64,000 nt of DNA from Limnephilus marmoratus (GCA_917880885.1 OU862933.1:11933679-11997678), one strand, 5' to 3'. Shown: positions 8,388 through 18,340, numbered from the stretch's first letter. Made by a program: numbers and translations. Notes: generated from the sequence alone by a model not told the origin.

Positions 8388-10007
8388 TTATGTTGGATCT
8401 CCCAATTTGAGACCCACGATGTGATCCCAATGATGATCGACGATACGATTTGATGGCATATTCGAACAAATGTTATTTAAAATAAGGAAATCTGTCATAA
8501 TTCCAGATTCCTTCGAATCGACAGGACGAAATTGTGTTCTTATTAATCTGTTAGAATTAATAGTAGGAATATTTCCAATACCTATCACAGTAAGTGGTTG
8601 TTTTTTAGAACGAGTAAAACCTAATTTTTTGACACAATTTTCCGAAATAAAGTTTTCCTGATTTGCGCTATCGAGCATAACACGAACCTTCTGAAATACT
8701 CCATTTTTATCTAAAACTTCCACATAAGCTGTAGACAAAAGAACCGTTTTGTGAGTTTTATTGTAAAATGTTGTCAACACCAACGGTTCTGAAGAGTTTT
8801 CTTGCTGGTCTGAATTTTCCACGATTTTTTTTGGAAAATGTAATAGGGTATGATGTTTTAATTGACATTGTCTGCAAGTGAAACGCGAATGACAATTTTT
8901 TGCGTTGTGTTTTCCTTGCGCTAAGCAATTGAGACATAAATTATTTTCCTTTGCGAATAAGTACCTATCCTTTGGAGCAAGACTTAAGAATTTTTCACAC
9001 TTGTGCAGTGAGTGTGGCGATTTACAAAGAATGCACTTGATTTCAATGTTTGATACAAACGCATTTATATTATTGCTCGATCGATGTTTTGCATTATATG
9101 ATTTAGCTTGACCTTTATGAGCCTGTAACTGGTTTTCAGGAAAAACTCCAAGTGCCATTTCTTTTGCTAAGCACTGCCCATTTAAGTACTTCAATAAGTG
9201 ATCAAACGTTGGAATATTCTCCGAACTGTGTTGAATTTCAAAATCAATACGTAATTCTTTTGTTAATTTACGTAATACAATATGTAATAAAAGAAAACTC
9301 CACTGGCGAACTGGAAAATTCAAAGCTTCTAACGCAGCAAGATTTTCTTTCAAAATGGAAATAAATTGCCTCAAATTATCCTGAACTTTTACAGGTTGAA
9401 TCGACAGAATTAATTCTACGTGTCTATCAGCGATCAAACGTATGTTTTCATAACGTTCCTTTAACAAATTATATGCAACAAAATAATTTTCCTCAGAAAT
9501 CGGCAAATGTTTAACGTATGTTAAGGCTTCACCCGAAAGGGAACTTATTAAATAATGCATTTTTTGAATTGAACTCAAACCAATATTAGAATCGATCAAA
9601 GAATTAAAGGTGTTTATATAATTTGTCCAATCTGTTGATATTCCAGAGAAAATAATCAATTTTAATTTTGGCAACGAAACATTATTTTTGGCCATTAAAT
9701 GATCCGATTCACTTTTCGAAACATCTGGAAATAATTGGTTATAATACGACTGAATCTCGTAATACATGTTTTGGATTTCAGTATATTTTTCTTGCAAAAC
9801 TTTAATTTCTAATTCATCTTTCTTATTTGATTCAATTAAAATATGTGAAGCGACGAAACTATCTCTAATATCAGATACGTCCGAAAAACGTGCTTTGAAT
9901 ATATTTTTATCAGTAATATTCAAAGATGTTATGGCTTTGATCGCAGAAGAACGCACACTTTCCATATCTAACAATGCTAGTTTGTACTTAATGGTGTTAG
10001 CTGCCAT
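8388..10007 (-). CDS. gag: BEL/Pao Gag with zinc knuckles and truncated retropepsin-like domain
   Basis: Open for 555 codons from 10055; the likely start is the Met at codon 17 (10007, MAANTIKYKLALLD), giving 539 residues. Residues 120-300 (full-frame numbering) look like a BEL/Pao Gag core: LPKLKLIIFSG, DWTNYINTFNSLID and SLSGEALTYVKHLP. Three Cys/His clusters follow at about 341-353, 374-388 and 394-406 (CILC..H..C, CLNCLAQGKHNAKNC, CRQC..HH), the nucleocapsid knuckles. Residues 440-555 match the aspartic-protease-like region: LLSTAYVEVLDKNG and then VRVMLDSANQENFIS, where D462-S463 stands where DSG or DTG is usual. The frame ends GLKLGDPT-stop, with the stop abutting the LTR at 8387. All of pol after the protease is missing, so the product could at most act with enzymes from another element. 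Confidence 0.85.
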   Translation of the reverse strand: MAANTIKYKLALLDMESVRSSAIKAITSLNITDKNIFKARFSDVSDIRDSFVASHILIESNKKDELEIKVLQEKYTEIQNMYYEIQSYYNQLFPDVSKSESDHLMAKNNVSLPKLKLIIFSGISTDWTNYINTFNSLIDSNIGLSSIQKMHYLISSLSGEALTYVKHLPISEENYFVAYNLLKERYENIRLIADRHVELILSIQPVKVQDNLRQFISILKENLAALEALNFPVRQWSFLLLHIVLRKLTKELRIDFEIQHSSENIPTFDHLLKYLNGQCLAKEMALGVFPENQLQAHKGQAKSYNAKHRSSNNINAFVSNIEIKCILCKSPHSLHKCEKFLSLAPKDRYLFAKENNLCLNCLAQGKHNAKNCHSRFTCRQCQLKHHTLLHFPKKIVENSDQQENSSEPLVLTTFYNKTHKTVLLSTAYVEVLDKNGVFQKVRVMLDSANQENFISENCVKKLGFTRSKKQPLTVIGIGNIPTINSNRLIRTQFRPVDSKESGIMTDFLILNNICSNMPSNRIVDHHWDHIVGLKLGDPT

Positions 10008-10326
10008 TATGAATATTTTTAACAACAAACCAAATAATAAAACACTGTCAAACAAATGTCAACTTGTAAACAAAAAATATTGATGTCGGCTGTTATCACA
10101 GCTGATGCGATAACTAACGCGACCTACGTTACCGACACTAGACGGGCGCTTGTAGCTCTTGTAGGTAATACCGACAACTTTACTACAACTACCGACGCGT
10201 GACGGTGATATTGTACGTACAAGTACCTACTATCTACCAAATTCAAAAATGTTAAGCCGCCCAACGACTTTCCACCAATTCAAATTTAAAATTCTAATCA
10301 ATATTCACGATTAAATGTATAATTGA
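10008..10326 (-). other. Leader between the BEL/Pao LTR and gag
   Basis: Joins directly to the LTR copy at the point where the other copy has its GTAAGAG. No primer-site-like sequence is found in it, consistent with that segment having been spliced out. Confidence 0.5.
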
Positions 10327-10681
10327 CTTTTGACGGCGTATTACGGCGATGCAGGATCGATCCTGGCTTTCAGCACTGACACAACACCAGGCTTCTACGA
10401 ACGACAGTTTTTTACGATAAAAAGACGAAATCTTGCGATATTTGCAATATTAACCACGAGAGAGCTGTGACCCATGTCACGAACAAAATTCAACTGCCCA
10501 AGTGGGTAAGGTGTACTTGGGCAACAATATTGTACAATTATTTCCTCTTGTAGGTAGGACCATCTTCTTCTTTTCCTGGTGAGACTTTGAGGAAAGGAGG
10601 AAGAGAAAGGAATGCATGATTGATGAAGGAACTTGAGGAAAATGGATTTAGTTTTCTAAAAGACTGTTTCAGAACCAAACA
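10327..10681 (-). repeat. BEL/Pao LTR copy 2 (joined to downstream leader as if spliced)
   Basis: Same as 8033-8387 with about two differences. On the minus strand, after GTCAAAAG it goes straight to TCAATTATAC instead of GTAAGAG. The outer end GAACCAAACA is followed by ATATC. Confidence 0.8.
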
Positions 10682-10755
10682 ATATCAATATTTATGTTTT
10701 CAAAGAGTACCAATAAAAAAAAAAATGAAAGGTTCATAACATGGATGGATTTTTC

Positions 10756-10787
10756 GAGCACGACGGCGTAGCCGAGTGCTCGAAATA
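10756..10787. repeat. Perfect-stem hairpin
   Basis: TTCGAGCAC ... GTGCTCGAA-type palindrome: nine or more paired bases around a GC-rich loop containing GGCGTAGCC. It lies at the margin of the TTAA-type repeat and may belong to it. Confidence 0.6.
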
Positions 10788-10799
10788 AAGCAAGTGTTT

Positions 10800-11305
10800 T
10801 AAAGACCTGTTTATCCACTTATATTTTAATATATTATTTCAAATCATATAAAATAAATCAATCAATTATTTGGGAAAGACATTTTCATAATTTTTATTTT
10901 AGTTCAAATAAAATCATTAAAACAAATATCCGCGTCATTGTTTTGTGACGAAAATACTTCAGTTTGTCTATTTATTTATGATCTTACAAACTAATATATT
11001 AAAAAAAAAATTAATTCTTATTTTGCTTAGATATTATTGAAAAATTATAAATACTTATGATAAAAAAATTATTACAAAAAGTATATAATTTAAAAATTTA
11101 TCATCACGAGTTTGAGCATTTTTAAATGTAGGTAATTATCAAAGCAAATTTTTTATGATATAAAATCGATGCTGAGTTATTATGTTAAAATGCTATGGTA
11201 TGGAGAATAATTAATCTTTCTCGTCCAAACCGCCCTGTACAGTTGCAAGGGTACGATCGCAAGTAGTTCGACAAAATTAAAATTCTTGGCCGCTGGTTAA
11301 TGGCT
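10800..11305 (-). mobile_element. TTAA-type repeat, copy 3 (inverted)
   Basis: Complement of the family at 4689-5398 and 53019-53735. Its outer end reads, on the minus strand, TTAAAGCCATTAACCAGC. More diverged than the other two copies. Keeps the ATATTAGTTTGTAAG and GATCGTAC landmarks. Confidence 0.6.
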
Positions 11306-11423
11306 TTAACTTACGAGTAGGACGGGTTGTTTAAAAATATTTTTACAATTCATCATATTTTTTAGATAAATTTTCGCGTTCTGTGTAAGTTCCATTCAAG
11401 TTCTGTTATTAAACATTCTTTTT

Positions 11424-11835
11424 GTTAATGTGAATACCTCACAAGAGTCCTAGTTGCTACCGTTTGGGGCCAGTGAGACTATGGCATCCCCAAATGGGGT
11501 ATATTGTGAGGCTGAAGGTAGTGTGGACGGGAATCAGATGGGGAAGAGGAAGGTGTGGAAGAACCAAACTATTCAGATCTGGTCACCAAACATGGCTAAA
11601 GCAATTTCAAGAAACGTTTCAATTCTGAATGTTGGTCTTACACCAGGGCGATACTGAGAGTATCTTCCACTCTGGAATGACCCGCAAATAAACTATACAT
11701 TATTTTCAATGAATTAATTGTGAAATAAAACAAATTAAACAAATAAAAAATATTTTCCCACGCTGGGATTCGATCCCGCGACCTGCGGATTGTGAGTCAA
11801 GAGCCTAACCCCCTAGAGCACGCCGGCCGTCATTT
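11424..11835 (-). mobile_element. SINE-A, complete copy with tRNA-like head
   Basis: The minus strand runs tRNA-like head (11755-11832), body, then a 3' tail with CTCTTGTGAGG at about 11440. The body recurs at 63128-63400, 33673-33766/36256-36560, 46545-46712 and 42134-42195. The 3' part has CCATAGTCTCACTGG...CTAGGACTC, a stem-like feature conserved in the other copies. No protein is encoded; the short plus-strand frame here is a shadow. Movement would need a LINE partner, most likely LINE-H, whose 3' end is similar. Confidence 0.75.
11755..11832 (-). ncRNA. tRNA-like head of SINE-A (internal pol III promoter)
   Basis: On the minus strand: an A-box-like TGCTCTAGGGGGTTAGGC, a region around ACTCACA where an anticodon loop would be, and a B-box-like GGTCGCGGGATCGAATCCC. 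Acceptor and anticodon stems pair poorly, so this is a SINE promoter, not a working tRNA. Confidence 0.65.
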
Positions 11836-13078
11836 CAGGCCAGTTGCTTGATAGAACTGAAATAATCACAGAAAAAAAACTCATGAATTGTTCAAATTTT
11901 TTGAAACAACCCATCCTTATTGTTGGCTTTTATTCATTGGGAATCATTCAATAAATTCTCGTAATTTGCTATGTTTCATTTATAATTATATTGTTTTTGT
12001 TATTGTGTGCCAACGAGCAATAAATAAGTTATATTACATCCGATGATGTTAAATTATTTCATCGTGTGAAATTCCCGAAAGACAATAATGTTCTACGTAT
12101 TTAAAAAAATATTTTGAAGAGCGTGAGATTTTAAAAATAATTGTTCCTGTCATTTGGACCAAAATAAATATGTATAAATTTTTAAAGAAAATATAGTCGT
12201 GTATATTAAAAAAATAACTCAACCACAATCTCAACCAAATTAGCAGTTAGTCGATAAATTTGTGAGCTGTGGTCGGCTATCGTATTTCATTCTTGCTAAA
12301 AGTCCTGTAGGTACTGACAAGAAAGTCCAGAAACATAGCTCTTCGGAAAACCTCTCTCAACAATATAAATTGATTTTCAATATGAAGCCCATCTCTGTAA
12401 TATCTAGTCAGTTATTGATTTGTGTTGGTACTACTTTTTGATAGGAATATCGATTTGAAATTTCTTTGAGAACCGTAGCAAAACTAAAAGATATTTCTTC
12501 TGGTAGTTCCCTCATTTATCGGAGAGTGGTTACCTTATTCATTTTGTCGCTCCTCACAATATGACCAATACGTAGGAATTTTCCTATTTTTCAATCTGGT
12601 ATAATTTTACAATTTCTGGCCATCCGATTCTGAAACATTTCTTAATAAGTTAACGTTAATATCTCTTACCTAATATTAAATATGCCATAAAATAACTCCC
12701 GGAAGCATAAAGGTCCGGTACTTTAGTACGACTTCTTGAAATTTCCTACTAACTCCAAAACATTTTTTTTTCATATGAAGCAGTTTCTTTGTGGCATTAA
12801 CACCCATGTCAAAGAACACCTAAGATGTTTATACAGTAATGGCTTCTCCGAATTTGAAAACCATCTTATAGAACTAGACCATAAATTTAATAAAAACACA
12901 GGCGTTGTCACCTTATTGCATGAAAACGAAATAAATATCTGAGTTTTTCTATGGGTGACGTTGGCCGATTTCAGATCTCAGGGATTTCAGATGTCTCATA
13001 ATTTAGTTTAGATCACACGTAAAACACGAATTGCTGTAAGTATACAAGATTATCTATTCATTTAATTTACGTTTTAAG
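11836..13078. other. No gene recognised
   Basis: AT-rich unique-looking DNA. A short plus-strand frame at 12772-12942 has no domain that I recognise. Confidence 0.4.
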
Positions 13079-13417
13079 TTATATACTATGGTAATATGCA
13101 GCTACCATTTCAAAGTAATGAAACGGTCTGGCATCTGCCCACGATACCCATAGAAAAAATAATTGACAGCCAAACAAAATCGCACAAATTTGGCAATCGA
13201 TTACATATGAAATCTTTTCCGTATCCACAAAAGATAGAGAATCGCTCTTCTGATTGTACTTAGAAGCACTAGAGCTAAGGAAAGCCAAAAACATTAATAA
13301 CGAAGTAATTAACAACCAAATACATATAAATAAAGGTCCAATACTTAGGTTGTACCCTATTAACAAAGAACATTCACTTTCCAGTTCTCCGTCTACCCTC
13401 ACCCCTAATACTTCCTT
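13079..13417 (-). CDS. Hydrophobic ORF, possible exon of a membrane protein
   Basis: An open stretch of about 113 codons bounded by stops on the minus strand. It contains two strongly hydrophobic segments (IGPLFICIWLLITSLLMFLAFL at about residues 26-48, and ICAILFGCQLFFLWVSW at about 76-93), separated by a polar Ser/Lys/Asp loop. No family is recognised. Just upstream the minus strand has CTTCTCCAG, which could serve as a 3' splice site, so it may be a terminal exon rather than a single-exon gene; it lacks a convincing ATG. It could equally be chance in AT-rich DNA. Confidence 0.25.
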   Translation of the reverse strand, partial: KEVLGVRVDGELESECSLLIGYNLSIGPLFICIWLLITSLLMFLAFLSSSASKYNQKSDSLSFVDTEKISYVIDCQICAILFGCQLFFLWVSWADARPFHYFEMVAAYYHSI

Positions 13418-13493
13418 CACTGGAGAAGCTCAGCCTAATTTTTTTTTCAACCCACTGTGAAAACAGAATTTTATATTGTTTGTAACACATGTA

Positions 13494-13656
13494 AGGAAAC
13501 GTACCCATACTACGTGACACGTTTAGGGGGGGGGGGTCTTCAAAATGTCACGCTCCATACAAATGAGCGGCGGGTTGCTTAGGATTTTGGTCACGGGGGG
13601 GGGGAGGGGGGGTTAAAAATTGCAAAAAGTTGGTCACGTAGTATGGGTACGTTCCC
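13494..13656. mobile_element. 163 bp MITE with TA target duplication
   Basis: Inverted ends AGGAAACGTACCCATACTAC and GTAGTATGGGTACGTTCCC, flanked by TA on both sides. The interior holds two poly-G runs. The size and the TA suggest a Tc1/mariner-related MITE. Confidence 0.7.
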
Positions 13657-13874
13657 TAATTAAACTGTTAAATTTTAGTAGAGTATTATACTGCCCTGAA
13701 GAAACTACGGTTGTAATAAAACCCGGTCGGCGTAAAGCACTTGCGTACTTATGTATATAAAAAAGAAAAGTGGTGTTTACAAAGTTATTGTTTTACTTTA
13801 TATTTTTTTTTTTGTTTATGTCACTCGAAGTTTTTTTTTAAAATTAAATTTAAAGATATTAGTACGTTCTGCAA

Positions 13875-14025
13875 GTATTTTAGTTTTTTATTGTTGTGAT
13901 AGCTGTTTCGACTTACAAGGCCATTTTCAAACTTTAAGTGCCTTTGTTTGTAGTCACAGTTTAAAAATGGCCTTGTAAGCCGAAACAGCTGTCACAATAA
14001 TAAAAAACAAAAAAATCTTCAGAAT
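13875..14025. repeat. Inverted-repeat (foldback) element
   Basis: TTTTTTATTGTTGTGATAGC and GCTGTCACAATAATAAAAAA, with inner arms GACTTACAAGGCCATTTT and AAAATGGCCTTGTAAGCC, form a palindrome of about 150 bp. Similar arms are common in insect Penelope-like or related repeats, by memory; the class is not certain. Confidence 0.6.
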
Positions 14026-14128
14026 TTATTAATAGCATCATTTAATTAATTTGTTTTTAATTGCAATAGATTTTACGATTTAAACACAAAACCAATATTT
14101 TTTTCTGCATTATAATATATTTGATGAG

Positions 14129-14442
14129 TTTATGAGTAATCTTGAGTATTACACCAGATAGAGAGTATACGTTTTACAAATATAGCCGCTTAATCAACTC
14201 AAATTACGATTTTTCGTAGATGTCTGACTAATCAACTGGATGATAGATATGGCCAAATGTATAAAAGAGACAAACGACCAGAGAATGAGATATTAGGATG
14301 ATTGATTTGCAATAAAAGGCGTAAGTCTGTGTGGTAGTATTTTAGTAACAATTATTTTTAGAACCAGCAACTCTACCTACAGGAGTATTTACTACCTGTA
14401 ATAAAGGTATTCACTTATTCATTTGGAGACAATCATCACAGT
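14129..14442 (+). repeat. Gypsy-type LTR
   Basis: Runs from about AGTAATCTTGAGTATTACACC to CAATCATCACA. Contains TATAAAAG at 14261 and AATAAA at about 14401. Its 5' part recurs, inverted, at 41522-41655, and another small part recurs at 41822-41860. Directly followed by a primer-site-like sequence. Confidence 0.5.
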
Positions 14443-14452
14443 TGGCGCAGCC
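14443..14452 (+). promoter_or_regulatory. Retroelement primer-binding-site-like sequence
   Basis: TGGCGCAGCC directly after the LTR, close to the TGGCGCAG primer site of Drosophila 17.6/297-type elements. The following 200 bp has a short Lys/Gln/Asn-rich frame (14423-14653) but no recognisable gag. Confidence 0.5.
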
Positions 14453-15096
14453 AAACAAGAAATTAAGACGAAGAACAATAACCAAACACGCCAAACATTA
14501 TCACAGAGGTTAGCGCAGACGAAAATGGAGAAGAACTTCGCTAAATGCACAGGTTTTCATACGAATTATGAAAATCAACGGTTCCTTGTCAACTCAGAAT
14601 TAAACCAACTCAAAAACACCTCAGAAAGATTATTAAAAGCTATGAAAAAATAATTTTAAAATAGCCGGCAACCCAAACCTAACTTAACCTATTTAACCAT
14701 TTTTTATATTTTTTTATCATCACTCTTAATGACCTTTCTGAGGTACTTCTGAATTGGTTTCTTTCTGAGTTGTCCGGTCACCGAAAAAATGTAGTAATGA
14801 ACTATTCTGATGCTTTGCCTCTTCTTCACTTTCCTCACCTCCAGGCCACCTCATTTCGACAAATTTTAACAAAAACCTCGTTTTAACAAAAAAAAAAGCG
14901 TGAAAATTTTTAGGTATAATTACATATTTATATAACAAATATCCATTAATGTGAACATGATAAATTTTGTATTTTTGGTATAACGTTGAAGGCTGTTTTC
15001 CTATAAAAGAACAACCATTTGAGATAAGATATACATATGTACTTTTGAAGTTCTGCTCTTCTAAAAATCAAAAAATATTTGTAAACTTTTTTTTTT

Positions 15097-15415
15097 TTTT
15101 TACATGAGCTTAACACAGAAGGCCCTGAGGAAAATAATTTCCCTCAGGGCCTATGTCATCTTTTGGGATGCTGTGTGGAGGGTTTTTTTAAGGAAAGGAA
15201 GGACAGGAAAGTCCTGGGAAGGAAAAGAGTTTAAGGGGTGGTTAGGAATCTGGGGTTCAGTATGTCCTGGTCATCCGCCTCCAAGACCTGGACAAACCTC
15301 ACCCCATGAACCCCATGTAGCGAACCACTTGGGGTGACCTATGGCAGAGGTGTTGGTTATCCAATAAAGGTTCCCGGGGCGGCGGTACCCATTCCCGCCT
15401 CCCAAATTGAAATTT
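15097..15415 (-). mobile_element. SINE-B, complete-looking copy with 3' palindrome
   Basis: The minus strand starts TTGGGAGGCGGGAATGGG, passes GGATAACCAACACC and CATGGGGTGAGGTTTGTCC, then ends with GGCCCTGAGG ... CCTCAGGGCC and a poly(A) tail of 15 A. Other copies are at 39775-40262, 49840-50275 and 57290-57415. No ORF. The 3' end is the same as that of LINE-H. Confidence 0.75.
15121..15151. repeat. 3' palindrome of SINE-B/LINE-H type
   Basis: GGCCCTGAGG at 15121-15130 pairs perfectly with CCTCAGGGCC at 15142-15151. Confidence 0.9.
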
Positions 15416-16463
15416 AAAAACATTGCGCATTTATTCCATTTTCTATGTGAAAAATAATTAACTTTTATATGGTTTTTCCCCATTTAATCGTAAAAACATT
15501 GCATATTTGTAAAAAGCATTAACTTTGTGGCTCGCCATAATTTACAATAAAAACACCTAAATTTGTTGTAGACCACTTTTATTTATACAACCTTGCTTAT
15601 TAGTTGCAATATTCTCCTGACGTAAGAAGAAGGGTGCTTCCGAAACCGGTCGAGTGTATTAAATAAAAGTGGTCAAAATATTTGTAAATGTTTATTTATC
15701 TTCGTGATAGTTACATAGTTTATATAACTCTACATTTATTATTTTACACAGTCTCTTTTAATTAATGTATTTATGTTTGTTTTCTCCTAATTAATAAAAT
15801 ATATGTAATAATAATTTACCAATTAACATATTCGTCTGCAGGAAAACATAATCTATTTTTTTTTAAGTTGAAGTTTTTTTTTGAAGCCAAAGTTTTCAAA
15901 CAAACCCTGAAAAGCCGAATCGCAATATTAAATAAACTTGTGTGTATTTTTAAACGTGTTCCGAAGCCTCATCTTTATCACCAGCTTTGTTTTAATTAAC
16001 AGCTTTAAAAGTAAGCTCCAATGGTTTCACCCGTTTTCAATTAAGAGAAACAAATAACTTTCATCCGCCGCCATTTAACTGAAAATACTGACCGACAAAC
16101 CTTTATAATCATCACTAGGCTTTCATTTGTAGGACTTGTAATTATAATTAAAAACAAATGAGTTGGGTGTTGTGAAGGGAATAAGTGAATTAAAGATATA
16201 AATACAAATTAAATATGAACCGTAACATTTAAAAAATATATATATTATACATTAATTTGGTTCAGATTTGAAAATAGATTATTTCTCTACCAGCAACGTA
16301 TTTTGCTTTTATTTCTTCATTTTTTCGATAGATTTCACAAAATGAATAGCACAACATAATATTAATTATTTTTTTGTTACATTTATGTTACGATAGTTTT
16401 AAATAAGAGTTATATAAAAAAGACACTGCCTGTTTGTGTGTGGGTACATAACATAAGTAATTA
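15416..16463. other. No gene; short repeat motif near 15560-15690
   Basis: A CCGAAACCGGTCGA...AATAAAAGTGGT motif at 15638-15676 recurs in altered form near 13705-13775 and 63650-63690. Otherwise AT-rich and featureless. Confidence 0.4.
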
Positions 16464-17639
16464 TCTATTATGTATATATATGAAAATCAATTGCTGTTCG
16501 TTTGTCTCGCTGACACTCGAGAACGGCTGGGCCGATTTAGCTGATTTTGGTTTTTAAATGTTTATCGTAGTCCAGGGAAGGTTTAAACGGTGAGAAAATA
16601 TGTAAACATTACGGGGAAGATAGTAAAAACAACAATTTCGTTTCCCTTTATAAACTGTTCTACCTACTTTCATGTCAAACATTTGACGTTCGTCCCTTCG
16701 GTACGGTAGACTGGGGTCCACTCGAGATTGCGATGAAACTTTGGTGAGATGTTGTGAGCATGCCCGCGAAGTTTTCTATATATACTGGTGAGCTCTGGCA
16801 TTTTTAAATTTGTATAAAAAATTGCAATAGGTGCCACGCGAACTGTTTGAAAACTGAATGTACCGGGACTGAATGTATTGAATGCGGGAGCCGCGAGGGG
16901 AGAGGGGAGGGGGGAAGGGAACTTGGGATGGGAACCCGGGAGGGGAGGTAAATCGGGAGGGGAGAGAGGAACTCGGGAGGGGGATCCGCCAGAGGAGGGA
17001 GGCGAATACGGGAGGGGGGAACTCGGGATGTGGATTCACGGGACGGGGGAAGGGGGGGGGGGGAGAAGAGTGAGGAGAGGGACGGTGGAGGACGAGGAGT
17101 GGGAACGCGATAGGGGAAGGGGACGCGGGAGAGAAAGGGGAGGACGAATGTGAACGGGACGAATGGGAAAGGACGCGCAGGGAGAAACAATTTCTTCGAC
17201 TCTACAAGATGGAGAGATTCGAAATTACGAATGTTAGAGGAGAGCGCTAACATTTACAGCGACAAAATCGACGCGAAAATCGCGACAATGTTTAATAAAA
17301 CACGACTCGTTTAAAATAGAGCAAAAATCTTGAGGGCATTATCTTAAACAGCATTTAAAGAAACACTGTGAATTTTTTCATACATATAACTTGTAAAATA
17401 ACTGAAACAAACGTGTTAATAATAATTTTTGGAGCATACTTGCGATTTTTTTCTATCGAGGGGATTTTATATAAATTGCGTTTCGGCGCTGGCAAAGTCT
17501 AGATATTATCTTCAAGAATAACATATATTTTTAAGAGCTTTAAAACTTACCGTGTTTAAGGGAAATATGTAATAAATCGGTACAAATCCGGGTTGCGGGC
17601 CCTTAAATGGCGTAGCAACGCATGCCGGGTACCAGCTAG
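16464..17639 (+). mobile_element. Non-autonomous Helitron A
   Basis: Fits the Helitron rule: host A then TC at 16464, and CTAG then host T at 17636-17640. The 5' region has CTCGAGAACGGCTGGGCCGA and GTCCAGGGAAGGTTTAAACG, familiar from insect Helitrons. The 3' end GCATGCCGGGTACCAGCTAG matches Helitron B. No Rep/helicase. The middle is strongly purine-rich (16880-17180). Confidence 0.75.
16880..17180 (+). repeat. Purine-rich GGGA/GGAACTCGGGAGG-like minisatellite
   Basis: Imperfect short units of the GGGAGGGGA...CTCGGGA type inside Helitron A; a similar shorter tract lies in Helitron B (29815-29970). The long frames across it on both strands are low-complexity artefacts. Confidence 0.7.
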
Positions 17640-18340
17640 TATGATATAATATTTAGTAATTGAACATACCAAAATGAAAGTAAGTATATTTATAATGGAA
17701 ATTTTTTATATATATTTTTATGTACTTCGAATAAAGAGTTTTCTTTCATATTCGTCACTAGGTATTATATATTAAAAATATTGTTTTTCAATATTTTTCG
17801 GTGATAATACATAAACCTCTAATATAAAAATGTTAGTGTGTTATCTGTGTTAGTTGTGTTTATGTTTCGTGTAAATGTTAATCTTTATTTTCCAGTAGAT
17901 TTTTGTTTTATAAAATCTCTTCCTATTGACTTGATCCATTATTTTTAATTTTAATTTATTAAGCAATATTGTAAAGTGAAGCAGAAAGGATAATTTGAAG
18001 GGAAGTAATATAATTATCAATTAAATAATAATCATTTCATTTGAATTATTCATTAAATGAATTTAATAAATGTTTTTTAATTACGTAGCAATTACTGTAA
18101 TAGCAATTTAAACACTAAGACTGGGTGGTTTAAAAAAAATTCTATTCAAATTCTATTATTATAGCATTAAAGACCAGTTGCTTCATAAAATTTAAATAAT
18201 CACAGAACTTGAATAGAAAATTCACAGATCGTGATAATTAACTTCAAATATTACTGAATTGTTAATTTTTTTTTAAACAACCAATCCTAAATCTGTTATT
18301 TCACATTAAATTAAATTGCTAACTTTGTTTTCACAACTAT
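17640..18340. other. No gene recognised
   Basis: AT-rich; nothing that I can classify. Confidence 0.4.

Larger units (their letters stand above)
7754..10681 (-). mobile_element. Rearranged BEL/Pao LTR element bounded by two U3 ends and a 5 bp duplication
   Basis: Two direct 355 bp LTR copies (8033-8387 and 10327-10681) flank a Gag-protease frame on the minus strand. The left boundary of the insertion is not an LTR edge: a 31 bp piece of U3 (7754-7784) lies there in the opposite orientation, so the insertion begins TGTTTGGTTC and ends GAACCAAACA. ATATC occurs directly outside both ends, at 7749-7753 and 10682-10686. Between 7785 and 8032 the minus strand carries a TTTTTGGTCCTTCGAGCCGG leader-like sequence that normally follows a primer site. 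There is no reverse transcriptase, RNase H or integrase. The two LTR copies differ at only about two positions by eye, so the insertion is recent. Confidence 0.75.

Noticed and set aside
11755..11832. Functional tRNA gene
   Set aside because: Arms pair poorly, no terminator-like run at the right place, and the sequence is attached to a repeated SINE body.
16804..17253. Pro-rich minus-strand frame of 149 codons and overlapping Gly/Arg-rich plus frames
   Set aside because: All arise from the purine-rich minisatellite of Helitron A; low complexity, no domain.
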